A stretch of DNA of 64,000 bases, taken from assembly GCF_019112545.1 (NCBI RefSeq), contig NW_025064882.1, positions 279,676-343,675 on the forward strand. The letters run 5' to 3'. A program made the position numbers and the translations under genes. The stretch comes from Guyanagaster necrorhizus. Taxonomy: Eukaryota > Basidiomycota > Agaricomycetes > Agaricales > Physalacriaceae. Under the pieces are notes generated by a model. That model saw only the letters and a program-made list of their open reading frames with translations. It was not told where the DNA came from and made no database searches. Below are positions 25,400 through 35,689 of this stretch, piece after piece. Position 1 is the first letter of the stretch, and each line of letters starts with the position of its first letter.

Positions 25400-28300
25400 G
25401 CTCAGATATTTTCATGCATTCATTTCTTCTTCAGGCAGTTCTGCAATATATGGCTCTTTTGGCTGCAATTGAAATATTTGTCTTCTTTTTTCAGGTGGTC
25501 AATATTTATTAGTTTGCCACTCCCAGTGTACATGATTCTCATTCTTATCTTCTGAGTCTCATAAGAAGAGATGCCAGTCATTGATAAGGTGCCCATCTTG
25601 GTAGTCCTAGTCTGATTGCCAGATTTCAAATTCAAAGTTGATAGCTGGTTCAGCTTCCAGTACCTGCAAATTAGACTGCTCTACCCTCTGCTGCTGTCTT
25701 TCCTTGTACATCTTGATAATTTGTTCCTTCCACTTGTTATACCTCTTTGGGATGAACTTTCTGATGTCTGAGATCATCTTAATGTAGGATGATGGAGCTC
25801 CTCTTTTGAGTGCTTCCACTATTCTTCCATCATCAGCAATGTCATCCCAAATTCTGGCAAGCTTAGCAAGCTGTTTCAGCTCATCCAAGTACTCAGTTAT
25901 CAGCCTATTGCCTATCTTGAATTTCTTTGATCTTGGCTTTGTGTATTTCTTATATAGCTGGATCAATGAATTTTTCATTAAGCATCTGCTTAAAGATAAG
26001 CCATAATAGCAGTCAGTGGTGTTGTTAGATAGTCAAATAAAAGTTTGGGAAGATTAGGATCCATCATGTTTTAGCTTTGTCTTCAAGATAAGATAAAGTA
26101 AATATGACTTTGTTTATGTCAGTCCTGAGATATGCAATATAAACCTCAAAATATTGTTCACAATCAATAAGGAAGTGGTTGATATTGTCAGATACTCTCT
26201 TGAAGGGATGAGGCTTCTGGAGTAAGTCAGATTTGCATTGAAGAATGGTGGCATTTTCTAGTAGAGCCCTCATAGAGTTGAGCCATTAGTTAAAGGGTGG
26301 ACACTATTATTTGGAAGACAGGCCAGAGAATGAGTGAAGGGAATCATCATCTGCAATAAGACTTTCTCTGAGAGCCACTTCCTTTCATACAATTACTCCA
26401 TTCCATATAGTGAATCCTAATCAGATTGCCTCAGGGTCATCTTTGACTGGATCCTTCCCACTGTCTTCAGCTTTATCTGATGGTGGCTGGCCATTGAGCA
26501 GCCAGCTTCCTTAGTCTGTCTAAGAGTTTCAGAATCCAGTGGGCCTAATAGTTAGTCAGAGTCAGGTTCTGGATAGCCAAATTGCTAAAAATCAAGTTGA
26601 TGGTATGATATACAAGTATCAACTGGTATTAGTTCAGATCAATAGTGCCATATAAACAGCCTGCTTCAGGGTGACTGATAGGGTCCATGGCATAGGCTTC
26701 TTCTGGTATTTTAACTTGTATGGCAGCAATAAGCTGAGTTAGTCTTTCAGGTGGGTTGCATTGTAGTTTTTGATGGCATACTCTGTTGCCACATACTGTA
26801 GAATGTCTTGTCATTCATTATCATCAGAAATTTTATACTCCCTTTCCAGAGATGATGCTAACCAGTTGTCATCCTGCCATAAATATGCTGCTTCTTTTCA
26901 GTATAGTCACAAGTATTCTTTTTCTCATTCTTGTCATATTTCCTCCTTCAGGACTTTCTTATCTGTGTCTTTGGTAACATATTGCCAGGTTCTCCATTCA
27001 GGAAGAAGATTCTACTCCTTACTGTCCTCATCCTCACTCTCTTCATACTTGTCATCCTCACTGTCCTCAATAAGAGAGAGTGCAGATAGATTGTAGATGT
27101 TCTGACTGCAGGATCAGATCATCATAGGAGAGCCAGTAGCTGAGATTTGAGGGTTCTGGTTTATTATGATAGGGCTGAGTGAGGGTCCATTCTGGGGTTT
27201 GATTGATCTCATTGTTTCAGCCTCTGCCCATTCTTTGTTTCTCCAAGTCTTAGTGATAGACATAAAAGTTTTGATAATACCAAGGATTGAGAAAGAGTGC
27301 TACAACTCTTTCTTTTAAAATTGCTGGAGGCTGTGGTTAGAGATGTGGGCATTGAGAAGAACTTGGAGCCCATAGGCTCCAAGGATGGACTCAGCATCAG
27401 AGAGGATTGAGTCAAGTACTGACTCAATATAAAATGGAATATATTCTGTGTTAGCAATACTTGATGTGCTTCAGGTAATGGGATCATGGTTTCTTCTGAT
27501 GGCCTCACTGGAGGAAACTGCTTTGGCAGATCTGGTCTATGAGTTGGTTTCTGTTCTGTTGTCTGTGCTAGACTCTCTGAAAGAGGAGTCTGAGGTCTCA
27601 GTTCAGAGGCCATACCAGATAGAAAAATCTGATCTCCATGTGGCTACTTCTATTTCATGCTAGTGATGTTGGAACTGATAGTTATACTGGACCTCCTTGT
27701 AAGAGTTCTGTGCCTGAGCCACTGCATACTCAACAATAGCTCAGGCTCATTCTTCTGCTTCCTTTCACTCAAACTCTCATCTAGCAATAATGTTAATATC
27801 TCAGACATATAGATCACTGAGCATTGAGAGAAGAGAACTGGGGGTTGAGGAGACTAGACTGTTTTGTGATATTGCATAGAGAGAATTATATCTAGAGTTG
27901 AGGTCAACTCTCTGGAAGTTAGAGCCATTCCAGTGGCATCAAGGGAGTCTCTAGTATGGTCTCCAATCTCATGCTCAGAGAGGGCTGTGAAAGGGTCAGA
28001 AGATGGCAACTCCTCAAAGAAGTCATCAGGAAAGTCCTCATCTTCATAGTCTGAGACTGGAGGGAACCCTGTCAGGACTCATAGGTTTCTGAAGCCTATG
28101 AGCCTATAGTCACAGTGTCTGCTATCAGTTTATTGAGGTTGGAGAGAGAGTACTGATATCTCTCTTCTTCTTCAGCACCTTGTAGATGTGGGCTGCTAGG
28201 CTCAGCTTTGGGTACAGTTCTGAGCAGGGGCTGGAAGGAGGTTCTGGTAGAGGCAGGAATATCATGGAATGGTAAGTCTGAGGTTATGTTTCATAGAATT

Positions 28301-28500
28301 TGTTGAATGTGCTAAAATGCTTGATAGTGCCTGACTATCTAAGTAGTTACTGATTGTCTTCCTTGACAAAGTTGGATGATCACAAGTAAGCCTAAAAGCA
28401 TGCTGATAATAGCTGCTAGTAGCTTGAAGAAGTTGTCAGTGAGATCAGAGGTGGTGGTTGATGCAGGTGACATTCAGTTTCTCTTATGCTATTGTGCATA
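25400..28500 (-). pseudogene. Element B gag, unusually long, decayed
   Basis: The capsid C-terminal half is open at 25607-25978 (KFKIGNRLITEYLDELKQLA). The capsid start lies at 26064-26273 (PHPFKRVSDNINHFLIDCEQ). The zinc knuckle near 25440-25485 reads YFNCSQKSHILQNC, so its first cysteine is now tyrosine. Upstream, 26300-28500 is a Ser/Pro/Glu-rich region, including the open frame at 27209-27613. Together gag would be about 950-1000 codons, long for the Tf1/sushi group. It starts just inside the 5' LTR. Confidence 0.7.
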
Positions 28501-28515
28501 AAGAAAGAAAAGTGT

Positions 28516-28529
28516 CAGCTTTGAGCTAA
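28516..28529 (-). promoter_or_regulatory. Element B primer-binding site, complementary to its own LTR transcript
   Basis: The 14-mer next to the 5' LTR is TTAGCTCAAAGCTG in transcript sense. The 3' LTR carries its exact reverse complement at 21101-21088, and the 5' LTR carries it at 28701-28688 with one transition. That LTR string lies about 34 nt downstream of a TATATAAG box, where the RNA should begin. This matches the self-priming layout known from Tf1 and sushi elements, in place of a tRNA primer. Confidence 0.7.
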
Positions 28530-28530
28530 T

Positions 28531-28991
28531 TGTTAAGTTCAAATGACATGTGACCTAAACATGTGATAAATGGATGCTGTATTGCCTTTGTACAGTCATG
28601 TCTGAGTTCACTATATGTGTTTGTATAGCTTTATGTCTCAAGGCCATTGCAAGTTAGACTTAAGATAGAATGGTAAATGAATAAACTTTAGCTTAAAGCT
28701 GGGGTTTAACCAGCAAGAGCAAGTCTACTTATATACTGTGTATCATTGAGATAAATATATAACTACCTATTGTACATTTCTAAGCTCTTGTGCCCATTGT
28801 CCTTGGATGTTGTTACTGTCCACAAAAGACTATTGTGTATTGTTAAGAGCTGGTTATTATGTTAGAGGACAATGACAGATCAGCTTGTTGTGTTGACTAA
28901 GCATTTTTCACAGTCCTAAGTGCTGATATAGGCACTCTGACTAAGCATAAATAGGAGTTAATACAAAGGAAAAGATGGAAAAATTGTAACA
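28531..28991 (-). repeat. 5' LTR of element B (461 bp)
   Basis: Plus-orientation ends are TGTTAAGTTC and TTGTAACA. In the first 70 bases it differs from its twin at 16 positions, all transitions. Several are CA/TG pairs, which point to lost CpG sites. Confidence 0.9.
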
Positions 28992-29870
28992 CTATCTTGA
29001 TAACAGTGCATGCAACTCTCTAAAACAAAACTAAGTTAATACCAATCAGAAATAACAAGACACTTACTTTCATTGCTCAACTCCTCCTCATCCTCTACTG
29101 GCTCTGCAACCTCCAACCTTGCTCTCTTTTTAGGACTAGCCACCATCTCTGCTTTGCTATTATCCATCATACTCCTCAACTTGAACTTCTGCTTTTCACC
29201 TCTTTCTATCAGAACTGCCACCTTCCTCTTACTCTCCTGCATCCTCTTTCTCCTCTTTAAGGTTCTCTCTGGCTCCTCTAACTCATCATTCCCCTTGGTC
29301 CCCTTGTTCTGCTCATCATCAGACTCCAGAGACATATGCTCAGTCACCTTCTTGAAATGAAGGCTAGATCTGGAGCTAAACTGAGCCACCAGGACTTGCT
29401 GCAGCCTATAATTGACAGCCTCTACAGAAGTCATCTGCAATCTACCCTCTATCACCAACTCCTCCTGCAGCATCTCCAATGCAGCTGCACCTCTCACTGC
29501 AGCCTCTGCAGCCTCCCTCTCTGCAGTCTCCTTTTGAGCAGCCCTCTTTGCAGCCTCCTCTGTCTCTTTTGCCCACTTCTCTACTGCTTACTGAACCTCC
29601 TCTCTCTTCCCCTCCAATTCTGCCTTCTGCTCTCTTTTCTGTGCCTCCCAGGCCACATGGCCTGCCTAGACTTTTTCCTCCTGCTTCTGCTCCCTTTATC
29701 ATTCCAAATGGCTCTCTATAGCCTCTATGAACTTGTTCTCTCTAGTCTGCTATTTCAAATAAAACAATTCTTGGGCCTTTTGAGAGCCATCAGAGGTAGA
29801 CTCCTGCAGCAGAGGCTCAGGAGTTTTTAAAGGATAATAAGAAACAACAGAATGCATTATCAAAGAAGAG
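28992..29870 (-). pseudogene. Element C antisense gene, 5' part (coiled-coil protein with intron)
   Basis: A minus-strand frame starts near 29860 with MHSVVSYYPLKTPEPLLQ. It runs through a long Glu/Lys/Ala-rich coiled coil (KREQKAELEGKREEV, AAEAAVRGAAALEMLQEE) and then a basic, nuclear-signal-like segment (RTLKRRKRMQESKRK, SPKKRARLE). The open part 29036-29497 has 153 codons. A donor GTAAGT near 29066 and an acceptor TTTTGTTTTAG near 29020 define an intron of about 48 nt. Removing it restores the frame into the cysteine array that is split by element B. Five stops disrupt the first third. It lies antisense between pol and the 3' LTR. Confidence 0.6.
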
Positions 29871-29990
29871 GAGATAGTGGTTGGAGTTGAAAAGCAAAAC
29901 TCTCATGACATCAAAATTTTCCACTATATGCTCTTCCACCAGGCATCAGAATCTGTGCTCTTGAGGGCAAGAATGCTAATGGAGGGATAC

Positions 29991-30486
29991 TGTTATGCAC
30001 ATACTACTAGTCTCTGCTTCATCTTGACTAACTATGATTTCAAACACAAGTCCCACCAGACTCTGCCCATTTCCTATTATCCACCAATTTTATTTTACTA
30101 TTATTATTTCACATTTGTATTTCACACTCTAATATCTAGACTCTGAATACAGTAGCAAATAGTTGACATCAGATCCCAATAGACTCTGACTTGAAATTAG
30201 TTACTAATAATATATAAACTATATATGAACATTGTAAATACTCAGTTCAAATATCAACTTGGATAGCCATCTACACTTTATGCTCACTTCAGCTCCTCTA
30301 TCTTGTCCATCAGATTCTGCTCCAAAGGACATTCCTCTTCACTTCTCCAACAGAACTCTATTCTGTCCATCCAAATTCTTAGGCTCTGACTCAAGGGTAA
30401 CATTGCCAATAGCTTTGTTGACACCCATGCACTCTGCCAGTCTCTGCACATACACTCAAGCCTAATTGATTAGCATATTCCTAACA
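29991..30486 (+). repeat. 3' LTR of element C (496 bp)
   Basis: Runs from TGTTATGCAC to CATATTCCTAACA and is equal in length to 14414-14909. It is followed by ATTGT, the right half of the imperfect target duplication. Confidence 0.88.
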
Positions 30487-31546
30487 ATTGTGCACTGAAG
30501 AATAATAGCATGGTGTGCTGCACTATGACATTATAAGCATCAAATTTTAGTTTTCCTAGCTCTAGATCTATCACAGCATCAAGAAAGCTGAGCAGTAAGC
30601 ATTCTACTTTTAAAATGAGAAACTATTCCTTCACTATAGCTCAAGCAACAGAACACCAATACAATCTATCTAGAGATCTGCTGTGCAATTGATAACCTGC
30701 AAAATAATGATAGATAGCTGCTCACTGTCTGCCTCTTTGTGTCTGGCATGTAACTTTAATGCTGCATCTGCATTTAGGAGTGGATGCTTATTGGCCAGAG
30801 CCTGTGCATGGATAGATGCTTCATCTGATCAGAAGTGGATCAAGCATAAATAGTCTTATAAAGTTATTCAAGAAGGCATCAGATATAAAAGGTGTAGCTG
30901 ATTTGAGTGCAGATGGCAGATTCATAGAGCAGATTGATGGTATCATGCTGGTATAAGTTGGGTGGAGCTCTTAAAAAGAATGATCTAGATGCTCATAGAA
31001 GCTATCACTAATAAGAGAACAAACCTTTAGACTTTCAATATTTAAAGGAGAACCTTGTAGATAGAAAAAGAACCAACTTTTATGATACAAAGTGAAAGAA
31101 TAAAATTCTACTAGCCTCTTACAAGCTGAAGCCATAAGCATATCTAGAAGCCTTTGAGCCTAGTATTGTACAAGTAGACAGCTTAGAGTAACCCTCATAA
31201 TCTCTCTCTTATTTCTTTTCATGTTCTGCTCATGTCCTGTCTATTCACCTTTAAAAGTGGATGCCAGAGCTTATACTACTAATGAGCCAATTGCTCTAGA
31301 TGGATTCTGTTAGATCTGCTCTGAACTGCTGAATTTCCTCCTTGTGATTATAAAAGAACTTGCAAGAGCAAATACATCTTTCTTGCATCAGAGAGTTTGC
31401 TAGCCTTATAGCAGTCTACCTTTTATGATTAAGTAATTGTCTTACAGTCATCAACAAGCATCTGAGATAAGATAGATACCCTGATAAGATAAGATCAAAG
31501 ATAAAATAATCAAAATAAAAGATAAGATAAGTGAAAAATCATAACA
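30487..31546. other. Unassigned stretch, possibly the rest of the element D LTR
   Basis: Begins at the right edge of element C and ends GTGAAAAATCATAACA, the terminal sequence type of the A/B LTRs. A string AAGCATAAATAG at 30841-30852 also recurs in those LTRs. The middle 650 bases have no match that I can see. If it is all one LTR, D would have about 1.37 kb of LTR, so an additional insertion is likely. Confidence 0.35.
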
Positions 31547-31602
31547 CAAAGCAGAACTTAAAACTGTTGTTTCAGAGACTAACTACAGTGAGCTAGAAGA
31601 TC
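31547..31602 (+). pseudogene. F-box gene N-terminal stub (third copy)
   Basis: CAAAGCAGAACTTAAAACTG and AGTGAGCTAGAAGA match the start of the F-box pseudogene at 8045-8100. The match ends exactly where repeat F begins. Only about 55 bp are left. Confidence 0.55.
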
Positions 31603-32436
31603 TGAACATAGGGGTGGGTCACTTGCTTTCTATTCTCCTCCCCTCTTCTCTACTTTTATATATTAAAACAGATATAAAATCTATAAATAAAGTGTCTAAA
31701 ATAATATTTCTCCTGGCTAGACTGAAATCAGGCCATTATTTCAGCTTGACAGTGTTTCTGGACTCCTCTAGAACTCCTCAGACCCATCTGGCTACTGCAC
31801 AGCTTTATTTTAAGCTTACAGTGCCTGGTGGTATTTGACTCCTTTCTATTACACAAAGTGTTTAATTAATCCCTTTAGGCTATTCTTGATAGCTGATTAG
31901 CTAGACCCAATCAGACCCAACCATTCAGCCCTATCCACTCTACTTCTCTCAATTCTAAGTCCTTTAGATCATCTGATGCCTAAAAATTCTGACTTAGACA
32001 TTTCAAGTTAAAACTTGAAGTGCTAGCCTTAGATCATTGGATCTTATTTTCTACTGCTCCTGGATAGAATGCTGTCTCTATTCAATACTCCACAACTAAC
32101 TATGATCTTATATCTCTAGCTGTTTTAGAATATACCTGTCTTAGTGGCATATAAAATTAGTTCTATTTGAGATACCATTTGTAAGTCCAACTTGAACTTA
32201 GAAAAGTTCTGCATCACACTTTGGAAAATACTAAATTCAAACTCAACTTAGGATTTTTATCCTTAAGCCATGCTATTCTACAAAGTTGCTTTTGGACTTA
32301 GTATTGGTGACTAGTATGACTATCAGCTCAGAGTCTCAGCCAGTCCTCTACTAGCCAGTGATTCTCAGTTACTAACATATCTTAGTATATTATGCAAAAC
32401 TCACAAATTATAGGGCTGAACTTGCATATAGCATAT
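31603..32436 (+). repeat. Dispersed repeat F, copy 2
   Basis: End-to-end counterpart of 12636-13470 in the same orientation, differing mostly by transitions. It interrupts the F-box stub directly after its GAGCTAGAAGA. No coding capacity. Confidence 0.6.
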
Positions 32437-33547
32437 CAATGAGCTATAACTGCAGATACAGTTGTATAGACTCTAAATTAGTTACTAGCTCTTGCAATTT
32501 TTACTGTTTATATAGCTATACATTTTAGTGACTTGCCATCTGCTAAGATGTGAATACCTTACACTTACTCATACTATACCTTACTGACATATAGTAGATA
32601 CATTCTACTTTCTTGTTTCAGATACTACATATACCAATCATAGTGACTTGTTGTCCACTAAGATATACATCTTACTTTTTTGTTCCAGGCTAATTCTCAC
32701 TGCACTCATGTTGCCATGAAGTCTCACTGCCATGACCTTTCAGATTCTCTAGTTCACTGCTTAATACAAACTAATCATATATTCAATCTTATTGAATTCC
32801 AAAGACAAAACTGCTAATATACTAATATAAAACAACTCATAGAGAATGCTGATGAATGATACTGTTAAAGACACAACAGTCATAAACATCCTATTATTGA
32901 GAGTGAAAATAAAGAGAATGAATATTCAAGTCTTCTCTTCTCATCATTGGTAATTCTCAGTTTGATTGAGTGATATCATACTTAAATTCTTAGCCAGATT
33001 TAGACCAAGAGAACTATAGAACCTAAATGCTCTAAAAATCTTCATAAGCAAAATACAGCCTATGAGACTACACAACAATCAGGATCCTTATCACCTCCTC
33101 AGCAACTGAACTTGATTACTCATCAGTGCCAATCTCAAGTTCATCAGCTATCTCACTCTGACTCAATAGCATCATCCTCACTTTCATCTTTGTCTGATAT
33201 TCCACTCTCTCTACCCCATGGCTACAGTGATATTTTTCAGAGCATATCTTAGGCTATAATATCATCAGAACATCTGATGAGCAAGCAGCAATGAAGTAAC
33301 AGTCCTAAAAATACAGAAACAGCTGCCAAGTGTGCATGCACTATAACACATGGCAAAAAAGGTTTAAATCTACAAAATTATACTGATGTGGCAAAGTCTG
33401 TGATTTATGAAGTCTTTCTACAATACAAGAACCACATTTTTACTGTTAATGCCTATTCTGATGAGAAAATACAGATGAAAGTTGTTTATAAGCTCTGAAA
33501 AGAAGTCAGCAAGAGTGTGAGACAGGAATTTGAGCTGATACTGAAGC
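32437..33547. other. Unassigned decayed DNA with a possible captured gene fragment
   Basis: The first 800 bases show nothing. From about 33340 to 33545 the plus strand reads THGKKGLNLQNYTDVAKSVI, YEVFLQYKNHIFTVNAYSDE and KEVSKSVRQEFELILKL, with one stop. This has the look of a protein segment. I considered the uncharacterised domain families common in mushroom genomes but cannot assign one. Confidence 0.3.
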
Positions 33548-33858
33548 TTAGTAGCCTCTAACTCAGAATTAGCTATTATTGGTATATAAAGTATGTATAA
33601 TTATCGCAGATACTCAGTTTGAATATCAACTTGAATAGCCATCTACTCTTGTGCTCACTTCAGTCCTCTCTTTCTTGTCTGATGGATTTTGCTCTGAAGA
33701 GCATCTTTTTCCTTGCTTTTTCAATGGACTCTATCTCATTCATCTAATCCTTGAGCTTCAACTCAAAAGTAACATTGCCAATAGCTTTATTGATGCCCAT
33801 GCACTCCACCAGCCTCCACACATGCACTTAAGCCTAATCAATCAGCATGTTCCTAACA
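33548..33858 (+). repeat. C-family LTR fragment (3' part)
   Basis: Aligns with the last 310 bases of the element C LTR and ends TGTTCCTAACA. It preserves an undecayed self-primer AGTTTGAATAT at 33616-33626. The 5' part of the LTR is missing. Confidence 0.75.
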
Positions 33859-34740
33859 GATTCAAGAATCAAAGAAGTTCATAAATCAAATACTTGGACA
33901 ATTAATTCCATCAAGCCAGAGTCTGTAGTGCTCATCATTATTATTGTATGATTATTAACTATTAATATATTCTCTGACTTCACTACTAACCAATTGCACA
34001 GCTTGAAAACTGTGTCAAAGAATGGTCAAGTAGTAAATTTATCACAAAAACTCTTGATGAAGATGTTTAATAGCCCCACAACATCACTCATTCAGCAGAC
34101 ATCTAAAAATAGTGCAAAGGTCAATGCAAAGATTACTGGAAACATACTTAAATAATAGTATAACAGTGCTAGATATTATGCTATCTCTCTATTGGTTATT
34201 TGATTTACTAATTATGGTTTTTGTAGAGCAAATGCAGAAATAAAAGAAAAGCAGACAGTGACCAGCTATCTCAACAATAAAGAAGAAGAGATCTGAGCCA
34301 AAGCTGACCTTGATGGTAGAACAGAAGATACAGATAGTAAGAATGAACTTTTCAGCAATAACAATAGAGATAGTAATGTTAATAGGAATGCAAAAAATGA
34401 GATGAAGGAATGACCAGTAGTGTGTACTAGTAGCTATAGCATAATCTAATTTAACTAGTAGTTGATATGCTACAAATTTGTGTGATATATTGACTGAATA
34501 TATGTCTACTATAGAAGTTGATGAAACTATCAGTGTTGATGGTTGTAATACTGTTATAGAATCATAATACTACTATAGCAGTCTAAGACTGCTACATATA
34601 ACTTAGATGCAGCTATAGCAGAGCTATAAGCAAGTACATACTTGTGCCTACATACTACATGCTAGTATCTAAGAGGGATATGCTACTAAGATATGTAGAC
34701 TATGTACATGACATAGCTGAACATATCATACTGGATTTTT
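33859..34740. other. Unassigned CpG-poor DNA
   Basis: Low-complexity, AT-rich. A Lys/Glu/Asn-rich frame at about 34220-34410 could continue the putative gene fragment interrupted by the LTR piece, but there is no recognisable domain. Confidence 0.3.
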
Positions 34741-35689
34741 CCTGATGACCTTTGGCAGCTTGAACTCATGGAAGCTAAAAGCATTCATTATCTTATTACA
34801 GTTCAACTTCAATAACAGGCCTGAGACTTTTAGAGTTGAGGCTGTTAAAATTAACTATGCTATCTCTTTCCTTTCTAGTGTCACTTTTGACTGATTCAAA
34901 TCAGACATCCTATATTCAAACTACACTAACCTCTCTACTTGAGCATACTCCTATGTCATCTTTCAGAACTCCAGACTAATTTTGGCCTATTCAATGCAGT
35001 TGATGATGCTGAGAATGAACTTGAAAATCTTCAGATATGTGACAGAGATTGGATTATGAATTATATAGTCCAGTTTAACCAATATGCTACCATCATCAGC
35101 TATAGCAACAACTCCCTCTGCTGCACCTTCTATTATAAACTTTGCCCATGAATTAAAGATGATATGACTTACTGTAAAAAACTAAACAATCTACATGATA
35201 TGTGCAATCTAGAAGCTTAATGCTCACTATTGGACTCAGAAAGCTGAGATTGCAAGAGAAACCTATAATAAAACTCTTCACAACTCCTTTTTCTCATCCT
35301 CCAACAAATCTAAGGGTTCAGATTCCAACTCAAACTCCCACAGTAATTTCACAGGCTTTAAATCTTACAACTTGAGCTCTATGGAATTCTTTTTCTCTTT
35401 ATTTTCCAACTCTTCAGATGCTTTCATGAAGTCTCACACTGATAAGCTAGACAAAGATAGTGAGCTCACTTCTGAGAGAAAGAAACACCACTGCAAGAAT
35501 AACCTCTGCATACTCTATAGAGGTAAGTGCAAGACTGAAGATTACAACAAGTGCAAGTCTATAGCCTCCACTAAAGGCCATACAGCTGAAGTCACTACTC
35601 CTGCCTCTAGTGATTTGACTCCTGTGGAGTCAGAAAGCTAGAGAGCAATCCTGTATCCTCTGCACAAAGACAAAATTACATTGACTATC
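34741..35689 (+). mobile_element. C-family gag fragment (capsid and damaged zinc knuckle)
   Basis: The plus-strand frames at 34939-35151 and 35372-35641 align with the gag of element C (15590-16400). The knuckle reads CILYRGKCKTEDYNK at about 35507-35551, with two metal ligands replaced. It is cut on the right by the LTR at 35690. Confidence 0.75.

Larger units (their letters stand above)
20931..28991 (-). mobile_element. Element B: complete but decayed chromodomain Ty3/gypsy retrotransposon
   Basis: Two LTRs of exactly 461 bp (20931-21391 and 28531-28991) flank a minus-strand gag-pol. The flanking 5-mers are CCATC (20926-20930) and CTATC (28992-28996), a target duplication with one transition. 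In transcript order it has leader and gag (about 28500-25400), protease (about 24700-24500), RT (about 24300-23340), RNase H (about 23340-22900), integrase (about 22900-21640) and chromodomain (21631-21425), which lies only 33 bp before the 3' LTR. It is inserted into the antisense gene of element C. It is inactive because of many stops. Confidence 0.9.
14414..30486 (+). mobile_element. Element C: complete but decayed chromodomain Ty3/gypsy retrotransposon, carrying nested element B
   Basis: Two LTRs of exactly 496 bp (14414-14909 and 29991-30486) flank gag, protease, RT, RNase H, integrase, chromodomain and an antisense gene. The flanking 5-mers are ATTAT on the left and ATTGT on the right, a target-site duplication with one transition. 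Element B occupies 20931-28991. Without B the element is about 8.0 kb. Numerous stops make it inactive. Confidence 0.88.

Noticed and set aside
29336..29830. 164-codon Leu-rich plus-strand frame that looks membrane-like
   Set aside because: It mirrors the Glu/Lys-rich coiled coil of the antisense gene of element C. Leu/Ser runs are the complement of Glu/Lys/Gln codons. The minus strand carries the intron and the cysteine array.
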